A stretch of 64,000 nucleotides of DNA, taken from contig NC_092676.1 in NCBI RefSeq assembly GCF_964355755.1, positions 2,338,288-2,402,287 on the forward strand. Direction: 5' to 3'. Origin of the DNA: Antedon mediterranea (Eukaryota; Echinodermata; Crinoidea; Comatulida; Antedonidae). The translations under genes were made by a program, and so were the position numbers. The notes below the pieces were generated by a model. The model did no database searches. It saw only the letters and a program-made list of their open reading frames with translations, and had not been told where the DNA came from. Shown one piece after another: positions 13,101 through 50,547 of the stretch; position 1 is the stretch's first letter, and each line of letters opens with the position of its first letter.

Positions 13101-16100
13101 CAGTATGTTGACACAAAGATGTAATAAATGTCTTCATTTTTATTTCTCATTTTCACAGTTTTTTATAAATTAAAAAAAAATTTTACAAATATTAATTATG
13201 TGTGCTATTGCTTTTTGTATTATGAACATTTCAGTGAATTCTTGATTATAACGCAGACATAACAAATGTCAAAATATATTTATTTTGATTTAGTATGTTT
13301 TATTTATATATTTTGCGTGAACACCAATTAAAAGATATAAATACAAGTAATAAATGAATAGATTCAAACACAAATCAAGAATATTTAATTTAAGGTGTAT
13401 TTAAGTGAAAGATTGTTATATTTTCAACCTCTAGCACAATTTCATCTTTGATTCAATCTCTTGTCTACACTATAAAAGTTTATGTGACAACAAAATGTGA
13501 TGTGTCCATGGACATGATGATGTCATATCACTACCAAATATTTGGGTACATCATGCTTTTTTTGTTAGTGTAGACAGAGCTTTAGGTTATAGATGCAGAC
13601 CTTGTCTTTTGAGTTCAGCGAGTGCGATCGCTCACCTAACACACTCCTAAACTGCCCTTGAGGTGAGCGAGTGCGATCACTCAGCTAACACACTCCTAGA
13701 CTGCCCTTGAGGTGAGCGAGTGCGATCACTCACCTAACACTCCTAATATGCCCTTGAGGAAAATTTGGTAAACTTCTACACACCAAAATACAAATGGCAC
13801 ACCTACAGCACCCCTGAATGTATTGAGGAGTGCAATTTGTAGCACACCTACAATTTTAAAAAGACAAGGTCTGTAGATGTGATAGATATTAAATTTAAAT
13901 TGGTTTTAAACATTTTAATTTTAAAGGTTGCATAATCTTGTCACTCAAAAACAACAAGACAAGTTGACACTTAGTAAGATAGAACAGAAATGGAAATCAG
14001 AGATAGCTAGTCGTAACGTTGTTGAGAACCAACTTAAGGAAGAGCGTAAAAGCAAACGAGCAGATGAAGCCGCAGCCTCACGTGCAATTGCCATGGCAGC
14101 TGCTAACGCTGCAAGGTAAATAACAGTACATTGCCTTTTTCTTGTAACTTAAGGAGTCATGTTAATTTGTATCTAAACCAAGTGACTTAAAGAGTCATGT
14201 TAATTTGGATCTAAACCGATATCCTAAGGAGTTTTGTTAATTTTGATCTAAACCAATTGAATTAAGGAGTCATGTCCATTTGGATATGAACAAAGTGACT
14301 TAAGGAGTCCTGTCAATTTGGATCTAAAGTGATTAACTTAAGGAGTCATTTCAATTTGGTTCTGTCCTGATCTAAATCAAGTGACTTAAGGAGTCATGTC
14401 AATTTTGATCTGAACCAATTGACCTAAGGAGTTAATTTGTATCAACAATTTACCACATTTTTTGTTGTTGAATCGACTGGCCGAACTGTTAAGAGACGGC
14501 TCCGCAACTTAAAGTTCAAGGCTCTCTTTCACCATTCTCTGGTGGTAGAACAAGTCCTCTCACATAAGGACTTAAGTCCTCTTAGATAAGGATTATTATA
14601 TTATTTTTTATTTAATTTTTATTTTTTATTACTTAAGTCCTCTTAGATAAGGACTTAAGTTCTCTCAGATAAGGACTTACAACTGGATGTCCAGTGAAGC
14701 CTAGTTGCTTGGCCGGCCATGCATACTAACACATCATTTGATTTAACTGTTTTATTTTTAGAATGAATGAATGCAACGGCAGTTGTAAAATGCGTCAAAG
14801 TGAATTAGAAAAGGAGTTAAAGATGTTCAAAGAAGAACTTAAAGATAAACGTGACTCAATGCGGGCATTGGAAAAAGAAGCAGAGGTAAGCTTTGTAGTC
14901 CTGTATGTTATAATTGTCCTTTCAATTCTTCTTAAGCTCTGTCCACACTATCAAACTTTATGTTACAACAAAATGTGAAAATGTTCCATACAGTATATGG
15001 ACATGATGATGTCATCACTACCATATTTGGGTACATCACATTTTTTTGTGTCAAACTAGTTTGATAGTGTAGACAGAGCTTTATTAATAATATTATTAAT
15101 AAGCCCATTAATGCTTTAGTAATTTACCCTGGTATTTTATGGTACATTTGTCGCTTACTTTGGTGGGTAAGATCATCAACTACCTGGGTAAATACCTAAG
15201 TCTGAATAGGCCCTGTGGTACATATCCATGTTGTCTTTACTTTCTTTGCTTTCCAGATATAGGTGCAATTTCATTTCTTTATTTGTCACTCTCATAAACA
15301 TAATATAAAAACCCTCATTAATATGACAAAAAAAGACCCAAGATAAATCATCTTTCACTATTTGAGTTGTGGCCTTTAACGTAAAATGCATTAATTATTA
15401 ACACAATTGATTGTAAAGATAAATTAAATAAGTTTAAACAAAATAGTAAAAGATTATTTATCTTAAACATATTTCAAAATAACTAATCATGTTGTTCAGC
15501 ATGCTAACATTTAATGCTAATCTGTTCTATTTCTTAGAACCTACGTCATAAACCAGAACAGCAACAGCAGACTAAGGCTCTGATGGCGGCACTGGCGGTC
15601 ATCAAAGATCAGAATACTGAATTGGAGAACAGTTTAAGCGCAGAGACTCGTGTTAAACTGGACCTGTTCTCAGCATTGGGAGAGGCTAGACGTCATCTAG
15701 AAATAGCTCAAGGTAAAAGACATTTTTTATTAAAGGTCAACTCGCATCATCGTACGATGAGGCCCGACGAGAATTAAAGCAAAACACTACGCCTGACGCT
15801 ATCTCAAGACGAATCGGCTTGTTGGGATTCAACTCTGACAGCACTGACGAGTCAAGACGTTTATCGGGCCTCGTCGGACGATTCTCTCTGAGTTGGCCTT
15901 AAAGCTCTATCTACAATATAAAACTTTATGTGAAAAAAAAATTGTGATGTGCCCATATTTTTTTGTCAAACTGGTTTGATAGTTTTTGTAGCGAATTAAT
16001 TACCTTGTCTGAACCTGTGATTATTGTAAAGCTCTGTTTACACTATCAAACGATAATTGTGATATGCCCAAATATGGTAGTGATATGACATCATATCCCA

Positions 16101-16465
16101 TATATCACATTTTTTTGTCACATGACAAAGTTTGATAGTGTAGACAGAGCTTTACATGGTTTGTCAGTGACCCTAATCATCATCATCTACATTATTGTCA
16201 TCAGGTTTTTAATTAATTCTTGTTTACAATTTTTCCTACAGCGCAATTGTTAAAGAAAGATCAAGATATCCACGAATTGAAGACAAAAATAGCCGAGGTG
16301 ATGGCCGTTATGCCACAGAGTACGTACCCGTGCACAACCACCCCCATCACCCCAACGAAGCCACATTACTCGGTAGCGTTCCGACAGCAGCTGGACGACA
16401 CAAGCAACTCACAGAGGTCGTCACTCGACCCAAACGCTGCCGTCTACCGACCCAAAAGCAACTAA
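4115..16465 (+). CDS. MACO1: macoilin (ER multi-pass and coiled-coil protein)
   Basis: Macoilin is a conserved membrane protein of the ER and nuclear envelope, known mainly for neuronal roles (C. elegans maco-1 acts in excitability and thermotaxis). Coding exons: 4115-4194, 8801-8942, 9616-9742, 10197-10329, 10786-10967, 11626-12106, 12795-12953, 13927-14115, 14762-14885, 15538-15712, 16242-16465; total 671 aa (human 664). Residues 1-26 are the basic family start (MKRRNADC, YG). Residues about 27-165 carry the membrane segments, then VVTLGFGFKSY and the RLRKQKEV basic stretch. A run of seven glutamines lies near residue 212. Exon 6 is a low-complexity Ser/Lys linker, and exons 7-11 form coiled coils ending in the conserved SLSAETRVKLDLFSALG and AEVMAVMP segments. 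The start is the first in-frame ATG; a good acceptor at 4080 suggests a separate 5' UTR exon upstream. Very secure. Confidence 0.95.
4447..4839 (+). repeat. direct repeat D1 flanking foldback element
   Basis: About 393 bp, nearly identical to 7566-7953; the one clear difference is six bases missing from the second copy near ACATCCTACTA. It is rich in CCTAGG motifs and lies in macoilin intron 1. Confidence 0.9.
4844..7566. mobile_element. foldback (long inverted repeat) element, non-coding
   Basis: The outer arms begin TGGATCAACCTGAGTTTTCG at 4844 and are matched by the reverse complement ending at 7566. The arms (about 4844-5470 and 7130-7566) are near-identical over the outer 260 bp and then carry unequal sub-repeats, each with a block like CTCAACAG followed by CAAATAACAAGAAAA. 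The centre (5480-7100) contains a diverged tandem array and no convincing ORF. It resembles a non-autonomous foldback-type transposon in macoilin intron 1. The superfamily is not assigned because no target duplication could be separated from the long direct repeats on both sides. Confidence 0.75.
5740..6245. repeat. diverged tandem array inside the foldback element
   Basis: About six imperfect units of roughly 60-90 bp are built from GTAATGTAGAATCACAGGTA and AAATTACTGTAAAACTAC. The spacing drifts, so the array is old relative to the element's arms. Confidence 0.7.
7566..7953 (+). repeat. direct repeat D2 flanking foldback element
   Basis: Second copy of the repeat at 4447-4839, same orientation, abutting the right arm of the foldback element. 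Its near-identity to D1 implies a recent event or an assembly artefact. Confidence 0.9.
8098..8289. mobile_element. MITE family C copy
   Basis: Inverted ends CAGGCCTTGTCTTTT and AAAAGACATGGCCTG enclose a core shared with 13596-13873 (CTACAGCACCCCTGAATG), including an AGTGCGATCACTCACC hairpin. TCCTG occurs on both sides. Confidence 0.8.
8313..8578. repeat. 53-bp tandem repeat, about 5 units
   Basis: Units contain AGACACTGATACAGACCTGA and GCGATACATTGTGATCACTA at a regular 53-bp spacing. The array lies in macoilin intron 1, about 220 bp before exon 2. Confidence 0.9.
9074..9231. mobile_element. MITE family D copy
   Basis: TTTTCACACCTGTTC at the left pairs with GAACAGGTGTGAAA at the right. The internal CGTTTTCACGATGC and CGTGTAGCCTTGTGAAAACG pieces form a second inverted pair. 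Related to 48019-48199; in macoilin intron 2. Confidence 0.7.
10380..10760. repeat. 136-bp tandem repeat next to macoilin exon 5
   Basis: About 2.7 units contain GTGTCCCCTGAATAGTGG and ATGGCAGATGCAGA, with a spacing of about 136 bp. The last unit runs into the polypyrimidine tract of exon 5, whose acceptor is at 10785. The GTCCCCTGAATAG motif also occurs in the repeats at 37500-38080. Confidence 0.85.
11241..11589. mobile_element. MITE family B copy
   Basis: Ends TTAAAGATGTATTGTCCC and GACAATACATCTTTAA, about 350 bp, AT-rich centre with a run of C at the left. In macoilin intron 5, ending about 35 bp before the exon 6 acceptor. Confidence 0.85.
12483..12645. mobile_element. MITE family A copy
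   Basis: Full-length copy with both ends (AAGCTCTGTCTACACTATCA and TAGTGTAGACAGAGCTT) in macoilin intron 6. Confidence 0.9.
13025..13127 (+). pseudogene. duplicated tail of macoilin exon 7 plus its splice donor
   Basis: Positions 12915-13014, which cover the last 39 bases of exon 7, its donor and intronic flank, are repeated 110 bp downstream. The copy keeps the coding stretch for DQIKKDNEQLQTK and the GTAAGA donor. Use of the second donor would extend exon 7 across an in-frame TAA, so it is probably a decoy or non-productive site. Confidence 0.85.
13455..13582. mobile_element. MITE family A copy
   Basis: Slightly degraded left end (TTGTCTACACTATAAA), clear core and right end (GTGTAGACAGAGCTT). 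In macoilin intron 7. Confidence 0.8.
13596..13873. mobile_element. MITE family C copy with target duplication
   Basis: Perfect ends CAGACCTTGTCTTTT and AAAAGACAAGGTCTG. The flanks repeat TAGATG (13590-13595 and 13874-13879). The hairpin-forming unit GAGCGAGTGCGATCACTCAC is present about three times, against once in the copy at 8098. Confidence 0.85.
14145..14445. repeat. 38-bp tandem repeat, about 8 units
   Basis: Imperfect units of AAGGAGTCATGTTAATTTG followed by GATCTAAACCAAGTGACTT fill much of macoilin intron 8. Confidence 0.9.
14548..14690. repeat. inverted/tandem AAGTCCTCTNAGATAAGGACTT block
   Basis: Several copies of AAGTCCTC and its complement around an AT-rich centre can fold into a hairpin. 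In macoilin intron 8. Confidence 0.6.
14934..15081. mobile_element. MITE family A copy
   Basis: Both ends are present (AAGCTCTGTCCACACTATCA; GTGTAGACAGAGCTT). In macoilin intron 9, starting about 50 bp after exon 9. Confidence 0.9.
15732..15900. mobile_element. MITE family H
   Basis: About 170 bp with long inverted ends: AAAGGTCAACTCGCATCATC and GAGGCCCGACGA at the left pair with TCGGGCCTCGTCGGACGAT and GAGTTGGCCTT at the right. CpG-rich compared with its surroundings. In macoilin intron 10. Confidence 0.75.
15901..15990. mobile_element. degraded MITE family A copy
   Basis: AAGCTCTATCTACAATATAA and a short GTGATGTGCCCATA core remain; the right end is incomplete. It directly abuts the family H element. 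Confidence 0.6.
16029..16152. mobile_element. MITE family A copy
   Basis: Ends AAGCTCTGTTTACACTATCA and TAGTGTAGACAGAGCTT with a short core. In macoilin intron 10, about 90 bp before the last exon. Confidence 0.85.
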
Positions 16466-16734
16466 ATACCACCATTGTTGTAACTTAATTCAACAGTTCT
16501 ATTTCACCTGTATGTTAGCTGATGTTTGTTTTTTTCTTTATTTATTCATCTTATTACGTACTACATTACAGTACAAACATTCCATAGTTAATTGCATGTT
16601 TATCAACCCATTTTTTTTTTGGCAAGATGCTTACAATAATCCATTTAAAAGTTGTCACAAACTGAAAAAATATAAACATATTTTGACACATGAATCTCAA
16701 AGTTCTTCCAAGCTCATTTTGATATTATGTCAAA

Positions 16735-17048
16735 AATATTCTACTGCAGTTACTGCAGTAGCTTAATTTTTTACTGCAGTAATGTAACACATAGTTTCAG
16801 TCACTGTATCATGTGTATGATGATTACCTAATCATGCATGCTAAAGGGTTGCATTAACTGGTAAAGAGTAAACAAGATACAGTCACTGCAGTAGCTTAAT
16901 TTTTTACTGCAGTAATGTAACACATAGTTTCAGTCACTGTATCATGTGTATGATGATTACCTAATCAAGCATGCTAAATGGTTGCATTAACTGGTAAAGA
17001 GTAAACAAGATACAGTTACTGCAGTAGAATAATTTTGACATGGTCCCT
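16735..17048. repeat. family K element with internal 133-bp duplication
   Basis: The segment starting GTAGCTTAATTTTTTACTGC at 16758 recurs at 16891. The right end (AATAATTTTGACATGGTCCC) matches the right end of 22119-22311, so this appears to be the same MITE family with its inside duplicated in tandem. Confidence 0.75.
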
Positions 17049-17474
17049 ATCTCAAGTACTACACCTGTTCTCAACTCATTTTTTTACTGTATGGTCCTGG
17101 TGACTATATGGAAGGATTATATTATAAAGAAGATATTTTTCAGATTGTTTTTACAGAAAGAGAAAAAAAGTTTTGGTTAAAAGACATTAGCTTATTGATT
17201 CCATCAATCAATACATTTTTTAAATAACTGATTCAACAGATTCAACCAATCCTTGGTACTGTATGCCTACAATTTGTCCCATATATGGAAAATTATGTGA
17301 TACAGGGTAACATGTGATGCACATGTGAGACTGTATTATGGAACTTAACTGAATACTCATTAAAATCCCCTATCTTGCCATGTGGTCAATATGTTCATAC
17401 AAGTTCTGCTTCCATGTTGATCTTCTAACCAATACAATCAGTTATTGTGCTGAAAGGTGCTTATTAAGGTTGAA

Positions 17475-17480
17475 AATAAA
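17475..17480 (+). terminator. candidate poly(A) signal of macoilin
   Basis: AATAAA about 1 kb after the macoilin stop. Alternatives occur further downstream (for example near 18834 and 19741). Confidence 0.3.
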
Positions 17481-17494
17481 AACCTGATACTATT

Positions 17495-17700
17495 ATTTAA
17501 AGTCTGTCCACACTAGATAACAATGACCATCTTTTGCTTTATATTGCAGCATTGATAGTAATAGGCTTCTTTAATACTATTATTTAAAGTCTGTCCACAC
17601 TAGATTACAATGACCATCTTTTGCTTTATATTGCAGCATTGATATTAATAGGCTTCTTTAATACTTTAATTTAAAGTCTGTCCACACTAGATGATAATGT
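17495..17700. repeat. about 87-bp tandem repeat, 2-3 units
   Basis: Units begin AAAGTCTGTCCACACTAGAT and contain ACCATCTTTTGCTTTATATT. The CTGTCCACACTA start echoes the family A end. Confidence 0.85.
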
Positions 17701-17876
17701 GATGACTATCTTTGGCCGGCTTTATATTGTACCATTGATTGTAATTATTATGCTTCTTCAAGATTTTTCTTAATAGTGGACATTTTTACTGTTTTCCCAA
17801 TTTTTTTTTTCCCACAATGGTGCGATAGAACTTTGTTGTTATAATAACTTGCTCTTTCTTCCAACTTTGTCATATT

Positions 17877-17926
17877 TAAAACTCTGTCTACACTATCACA
17901 TAGCTTGTTAGTGTAGACATAGCTTA
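17877..17926. mobile_element. miniature family A element (ends only)
   Basis: AAAACTCTGTCTACACTATC lies almost directly against GTTAGTGTAGACATAGCTT, about 50 bp in all, as if the core had been deleted. Confidence 0.7.
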
Positions 17927-18117
17927 ACTACAGTATTATGTTTTTCTTTCACTTTGAGATTGATCAGCAAAATACAGGTTGTTTGTTTGTTAGACCTGTC
18001 GTTAAAATATGTATAACCTAATCTTCAAATCCGCTGTTTTAGCAGAATGTGTTTATCGGTGCTATTATATATTAATTCTGTTTAGAAAACAATGGGTTAT
18101 ATTGACATGTTTACTGT

Positions 18118-18310
18118 AAACATGTTTAAAAATATTGTTTATTGTTCTAAACATGCTTTAAGGTGTAATCTAAACATGTTTATGACATCTAAACATGTTG
18201 ACGATGTCATCTAAACATGTCTATGATGTAATCTAAACATGTTGACGATGTAATCTAAACATGTCTATGATGTCATCTAAACATGTTTATGATGTCATCT
18301 ACACATGTGT
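18118..18310. repeat. about 20-bp minisatellite (TCTAAACATG units)
   Basis: Runs of TAAACATGTTTATGATGTCA and the variant TAAACATGTTGACGATGTAA stand in tandem. Confidence 0.9.
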
Positions 18311-19029
18311 AACATTATACACATAATGTATACTGTAAATGTGTCTTAAAAATTGAACATTGTAAAAACATCTTCTAAATAGGCATTCTGCCAACACGGT
18401 ATCTTAAAAGGTAAGCGCCACCAGGTGGTACGTAATAATTGGCGTTGTTTCTTCTCTTTAACGTTGCTTTGTTTTGTAGTATGTCCGTGCTGTATTGTTC
18501 CATGATCTTCTGTAAAGCTAGGTCTATCTGCATTAGTGTTACTGTAGGCATAGCTCAGCTATTTATCAACCTTCTATTTAAAATATGCCCTAATTGATTT
18601 TTGCTGGTATGGTAAACTTGTTTCAATCTATCTGGACTTAATTGCAATATATGTTTCTAAATGTGACTTAAACACCTCTCTCCCCACCCTCCCCCATCAT
18701 AATGTATTATCCTGACGAGAAAAATGTTTTTGTTCAATTTCAACTGAAAGAAACATTATTTATCCTTATCTAATTTCATGTGCCTGTTGTAGATAAAAAA
18801 TGATTTTAAACCTTTTTTTTAAAGAAAAGTTTAAATAAAACCAACTTTATTATTTTGCTTTTATTGAAAAGAACATATAAGAGATCCAATTATTTTTATA
18901 TCGAAAAATTCCTTTTTTCTTTCTTGAGATTATAACCAATAACAAAAATTGTATTGAATTTTTTATTGTCATAATTATTATTTATTCTCTAAAACCATTC
19001 AATGGTTATATATATGTAGGCTTCAGTGT

Positions 19030-19135
19030 AACATCAACTATAACTGGCCTTAGGTGGTTATCTGGGATATAATAAGTATTCCTTGATCAACTATAACTGG
19101 CCTTAGGTGGTTATCTGGGATATAATAAGTATTCT
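19030..19135. repeat. 57-bp direct duplication
   Basis: ATCAACTATAACTGGCCTTA through AATAAGTATTC occurs twice back to back. Confidence 0.9.
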
Positions 19136-20299
19136 TTGTTTAATTGGTTTAACCTTTAACCTTTTGTGCATCTGTAACCAATGAAAAAAATGGATTTTTC
19201 AATCTTTTTTATTTAATCCTATAATAATTTGAATTTGTTTTTAAGTTCCCATAAAAAACATAGAAAAACAATCTAGTATTAACTACTTTATAATTAAAAA
19301 CTATTAGAGTTTATAACCCTTTTACAAATGTCAAATCTTCTACTATAATAGCTTGCAATACTGTTATTGTTTCTTTAAAAGCAACGTGCCTTCTGTATTT
19401 GTGTATTTTCATCACCATGACTACTGCAGCAGCAGACAGATTCATATTTTACGCTTGTTGATATAAAATTGCCGCTACACATAGTGTTTATGTAATTGTG
19501 AATCAATCCGCTAGGATGGAGTGATGGTAAATAAAACTAAGTTTTCGTTGGAGGTTGATTCCTCCTCCTCCTTCTTTCTTGTTACCATTAGTTGCACTAG
19601 ATTATTCCCGTAAAGCTGCTAAAGCAAGTTGTTCAGAGAGTTGTAGACAAGATTAGAGTTGGTTGCACCTTTTGTTCTTGCACAATTCTTTGGTGATAAC
19701 TGTGCCATCTAAGTTCAGCACAGCCGGTGTATTTTGACCAATAAAACTGTGCTTTTATTTATTGCAGTTGATGTTGTTTGTTTTTGTTAGTTTACACAGG
19801 TTTCAATACTTTCATCATATATACTCAATCTTTTCAAATCTCTGTGAACGCTAACATATAATAATAGTCTGTAGTATAATTTAATTTTAGCTTTCAAAAG
19901 TGGGGAGCATGTTTTCCCCAAACAGAAGCCTGAATCCAAAGGCAAATTACTGACAAAATGAAAATGCTGTGTGTATCAATGGAGATAGAAATAAACTGGG
20001 TTGGATCTATGACTAAGTCACCACTAACATATAATATTAATAGTCAGTCAAAAATAGATATGAAAAGGTAGTTAATAATTTTTATTTTCCTGTCAAAAGG
20101 GGTCGCTTTCCTAAATAAACTAAACCAGGAGCCAGAACAAAATAATTCAACTGCCCAGAGATGAGAGGGGAATTTTGAATACAACATATTTATTAAATGG
20201 AATGGAATAGTAATAATAGGCATGGATGAAGGAAGAGAAGTTTATTCTATATAAAAAGGTTTCCACTACACTATGCCTATTATATTAAAAAAGCGTATT

Positions 20300-20913
20300 A
20301 TTTCCATTTCCATGCGAAAAAATGCGCAACCAATGGGGCTCGTGAATCTTCGATACGTACGTAACGGTACATTACGTTCATCCACGCGCGTAAATGTTAA
20401 CGCGCTCTAGCACCACACACGTAACTAGATGTTATAATTGTTGTAACAAAATGGTTTATAATGTTTTCACGCACTTCCTTTTTAAAGTACGCGTTTCCTA
20501 ATTGACGTCATACACACAAGATACCTGATAATATACGATATCTGATTAGGCTTCTTTATTTCCCTTCCTTATACTAGAATGCATGATCAATCATGGATAA
20601 TTATACAACCTGGATGACATGTTCTGTCGAAATGAATATTTTTTAAAGAAATAAAATAATTCATCTAAAAATGAATTATTGTAAAATAAAACGAGATAAA
20701 CTTTTGTTATCATTAACAATTACTAGCACGCCATCTACCAACCACCACCCACCTTTTGTCTGTATCCCATCTATCAACGGGCGCTAACTTCTCCGCCATT
20801 TTCTAGTGACACATCCGGAAGAACTCCGGTGGGAGAAACATAGTGGAATTAATTCAGATTTACAATTTGTTTTGCATTAGATTGTCACCATTTTTCTCGG
20901 GGCGCATTCAAAG
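20300..20913 (+). promoter_or_regulatory. candidate RSK promoter (CpG-rich, TATA-less)
   Basis: A CpG-rich island in otherwise AT-rich DNA (about 20300-20530). It contains ACCAATGG (CCAAT-like), a full CRE palindrome TGACGTCA at 20503-20510, CCGCCATTTT (YY1-like) near 20793, and CCGGAAG (ETS-like) at 20815-20821, close to the start codon at 20914. The pattern suits a housekeeping-type promoter. These are motif matches only. Confidence 0.5.
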
Positions 20914-48692
<27,779 letters not shown>

Positions 48693-48717
48693 AATGATGA
48701 GATATGCAGTTGATTAG

Positions 48718-48723
48718 AATAAA
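48718..48723 (+). terminator. candidate poly(A) signal of RSK
   Basis: AATAAA 26 nt after the stop codon; another lies at 48828-48833. If only these are used, the 3' UTR is very short. If not, the UTR extends through the 70-bp repeats. Confidence 0.3.
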
Positions 48724-48920
48724 GGTGCCGAAGAAAATATATATAGTATTGAGTCTATGTAAGTATAACAATGTATGAGTTTAGTAAGGTAAGCATTAGA
48801 TTATTGGCAAAGGGTTGTTATCAGCTGAATAAAGGTAGTACATTTACAGATTTATGTTTTAAAGTACAAACATGTTATATAGTTTTGATTAAATTATACT
48901 CTTTTCTGCCTATATAAGGC

Positions 48921-49350
48921 ATAAATCTGATAGGCATATATAGTCATGACATCATAACAGGACCGTATTTGGGCATGTCATGACAATATCATGCCTCTGA
49001 TAGGCTAAAATAGTCATGACATCATAATGGGACCATATTTGGGCATCTCATGGCCATAACTTGCCTCTGATAGGTTAATATAATCATGAAATTATAATGG
49101 GACCATATTTGGGCATTTTATGACCATATCTTGCCTCTGTTAGGCTAATATAATCATGACATTATAATGGGACCATATTTGGGCATTTTATGACCATATC
49201 TTGCCTCTGATAGGTTAATATAGTCATGACATTATAACAAGACCGTATTTAGGCATGTCATGACCATATCTTGCCTCTGATAGGCTAATATAGGCATGAC
49301 ATCAAAATTAGAAGACCATATATGGGCATGTTATGTACAGATCGTGCCTC
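48921..49350. repeat. 70-bp tandem repeat of hairpin units, about 6 copies
   Basis: TTGCCTCTGATAGG recurs at exact 70-bp steps (48991, 49061, 49131, 49201, 49271). Each unit carries the inverted pair GTCATGACAT / ATGTCATGAC around GGGACCATATTTGGGC, a text that resembles the family A core. Confidence 0.9.
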
Positions 49351-50384
49351 ACAAAACATGTTTACCAGTAGGACATCAAATGGTTGGATATTCCATTGTG
49401 ACTGCTTATTAACTACAATGTATCTAGCTGTAATACTATGCCACGATAGACGCCACTTGGCAAACTATTTTTATTGATAATATATACACATTTTTATTAT
49501 TAAAATTATGATATAAACAAAAAAACCAGTTTAGACATACATATGCATTCTATTTCATTTATGCTTCTGTTTGTTAGATTTTATAAATTTGGATTTCCAC
49601 TATATTAAAAAAAAATCAGAAATATTATTCAATCTATTTTGTAGTATTTATAATAACGTATTCTTGTCCGTGTTTTACCTAGCAATAGATAACGAGTATT
49701 TAAAACATTACTTTTTGTGTGTATACATTTGAAATTTGCGTATAAATTTGTATTTTTCGATATATTATCCATTTAACAAAATTTGCATATTATATATTAA
49801 ATTTCTGCACTTATTTTTTATTATTCTCTTTAAACACAGAGTATACATCATGTTTTTATAATATCATGGTATATTGGAATTAATAATTTAAACATGTGCA
49901 TTTCTAATCCCACAATAGACACAATGCAGACCTGTACTTTTAATAACAAATATTTAAATATGATATAGTATGCTTAAATAGTGCAAAATAAATAAATATT
50001 TTTCCTTTTTATTCCATAAAATTACTTTCCCTTGTAAAATAGTTGAAATACCTATTACAACTCCTTCCATTTATCTTGGTTCCAATTTCAAATTTATTCT
50101 CATACTCTAAAGTTGCTGAATTTGAAATTATGGAATGGTCCGACCCAAACGTATTCCTTATTAAATTTAAGGGCACTGTATCAGTGTCTTTATTTCTTGT
50201 CGTATGCTGCCAACTCAGGGTGATGTGTTACAAATAAAGTCTTCCTTTAACAAGTGTCAAATACTGTACGTAGTTTGAATATATTACAATGTTAAACAAT
50301 ACAACAAACGATGAAACAATGATTGTGTATTAGTAGAGTTCTCCTTATCTGTGTTACTACATCATGTTATTATTTCACTTTCTA

Positions 50385-50547
50385 AAACTCTGTCTATATT
50401 ATCAAACTAGTTTTACAAAAAAAGTATGATGTGCCCAAATATGGTAGTGATCTGACCAAATATGGTAGTGATATAACACCATCATATTCGTATATAGGCA
50501 CATCACATTTTGTTGTCACATAAAGTTTGATAGTGTAGACAAGGCTT
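50385..50547. mobile_element. MITE family A copy (two core units)
   Basis: AAACTCTGTCTATATTATCA left, GATAGTGTAGACAAGGCTT right. RSK-PRDX4 intergenic. Confidence 0.85.

Larger units (their letters stand above)
16466..20300. other. macoilin 3' UTR and intergenic DNA before RSK
   Basis: No coding sequence is recognised. It holds a family K element (16735-17048), an 87-bp repeat (17495-17700), a miniature family A element (17877-17926), an AAACATG minisatellite (18118-18310) and a 57-bp duplication (19030-19135). Several AATAAA motifs occur; which one ends macoilin is unknown. Confidence 0.6.

Noticed and set aside
50043-50237. 64-codon frame between RSK and PRDX4
   Set aside because: No family resemblance, no flanking exons; AT-rich chance frame.
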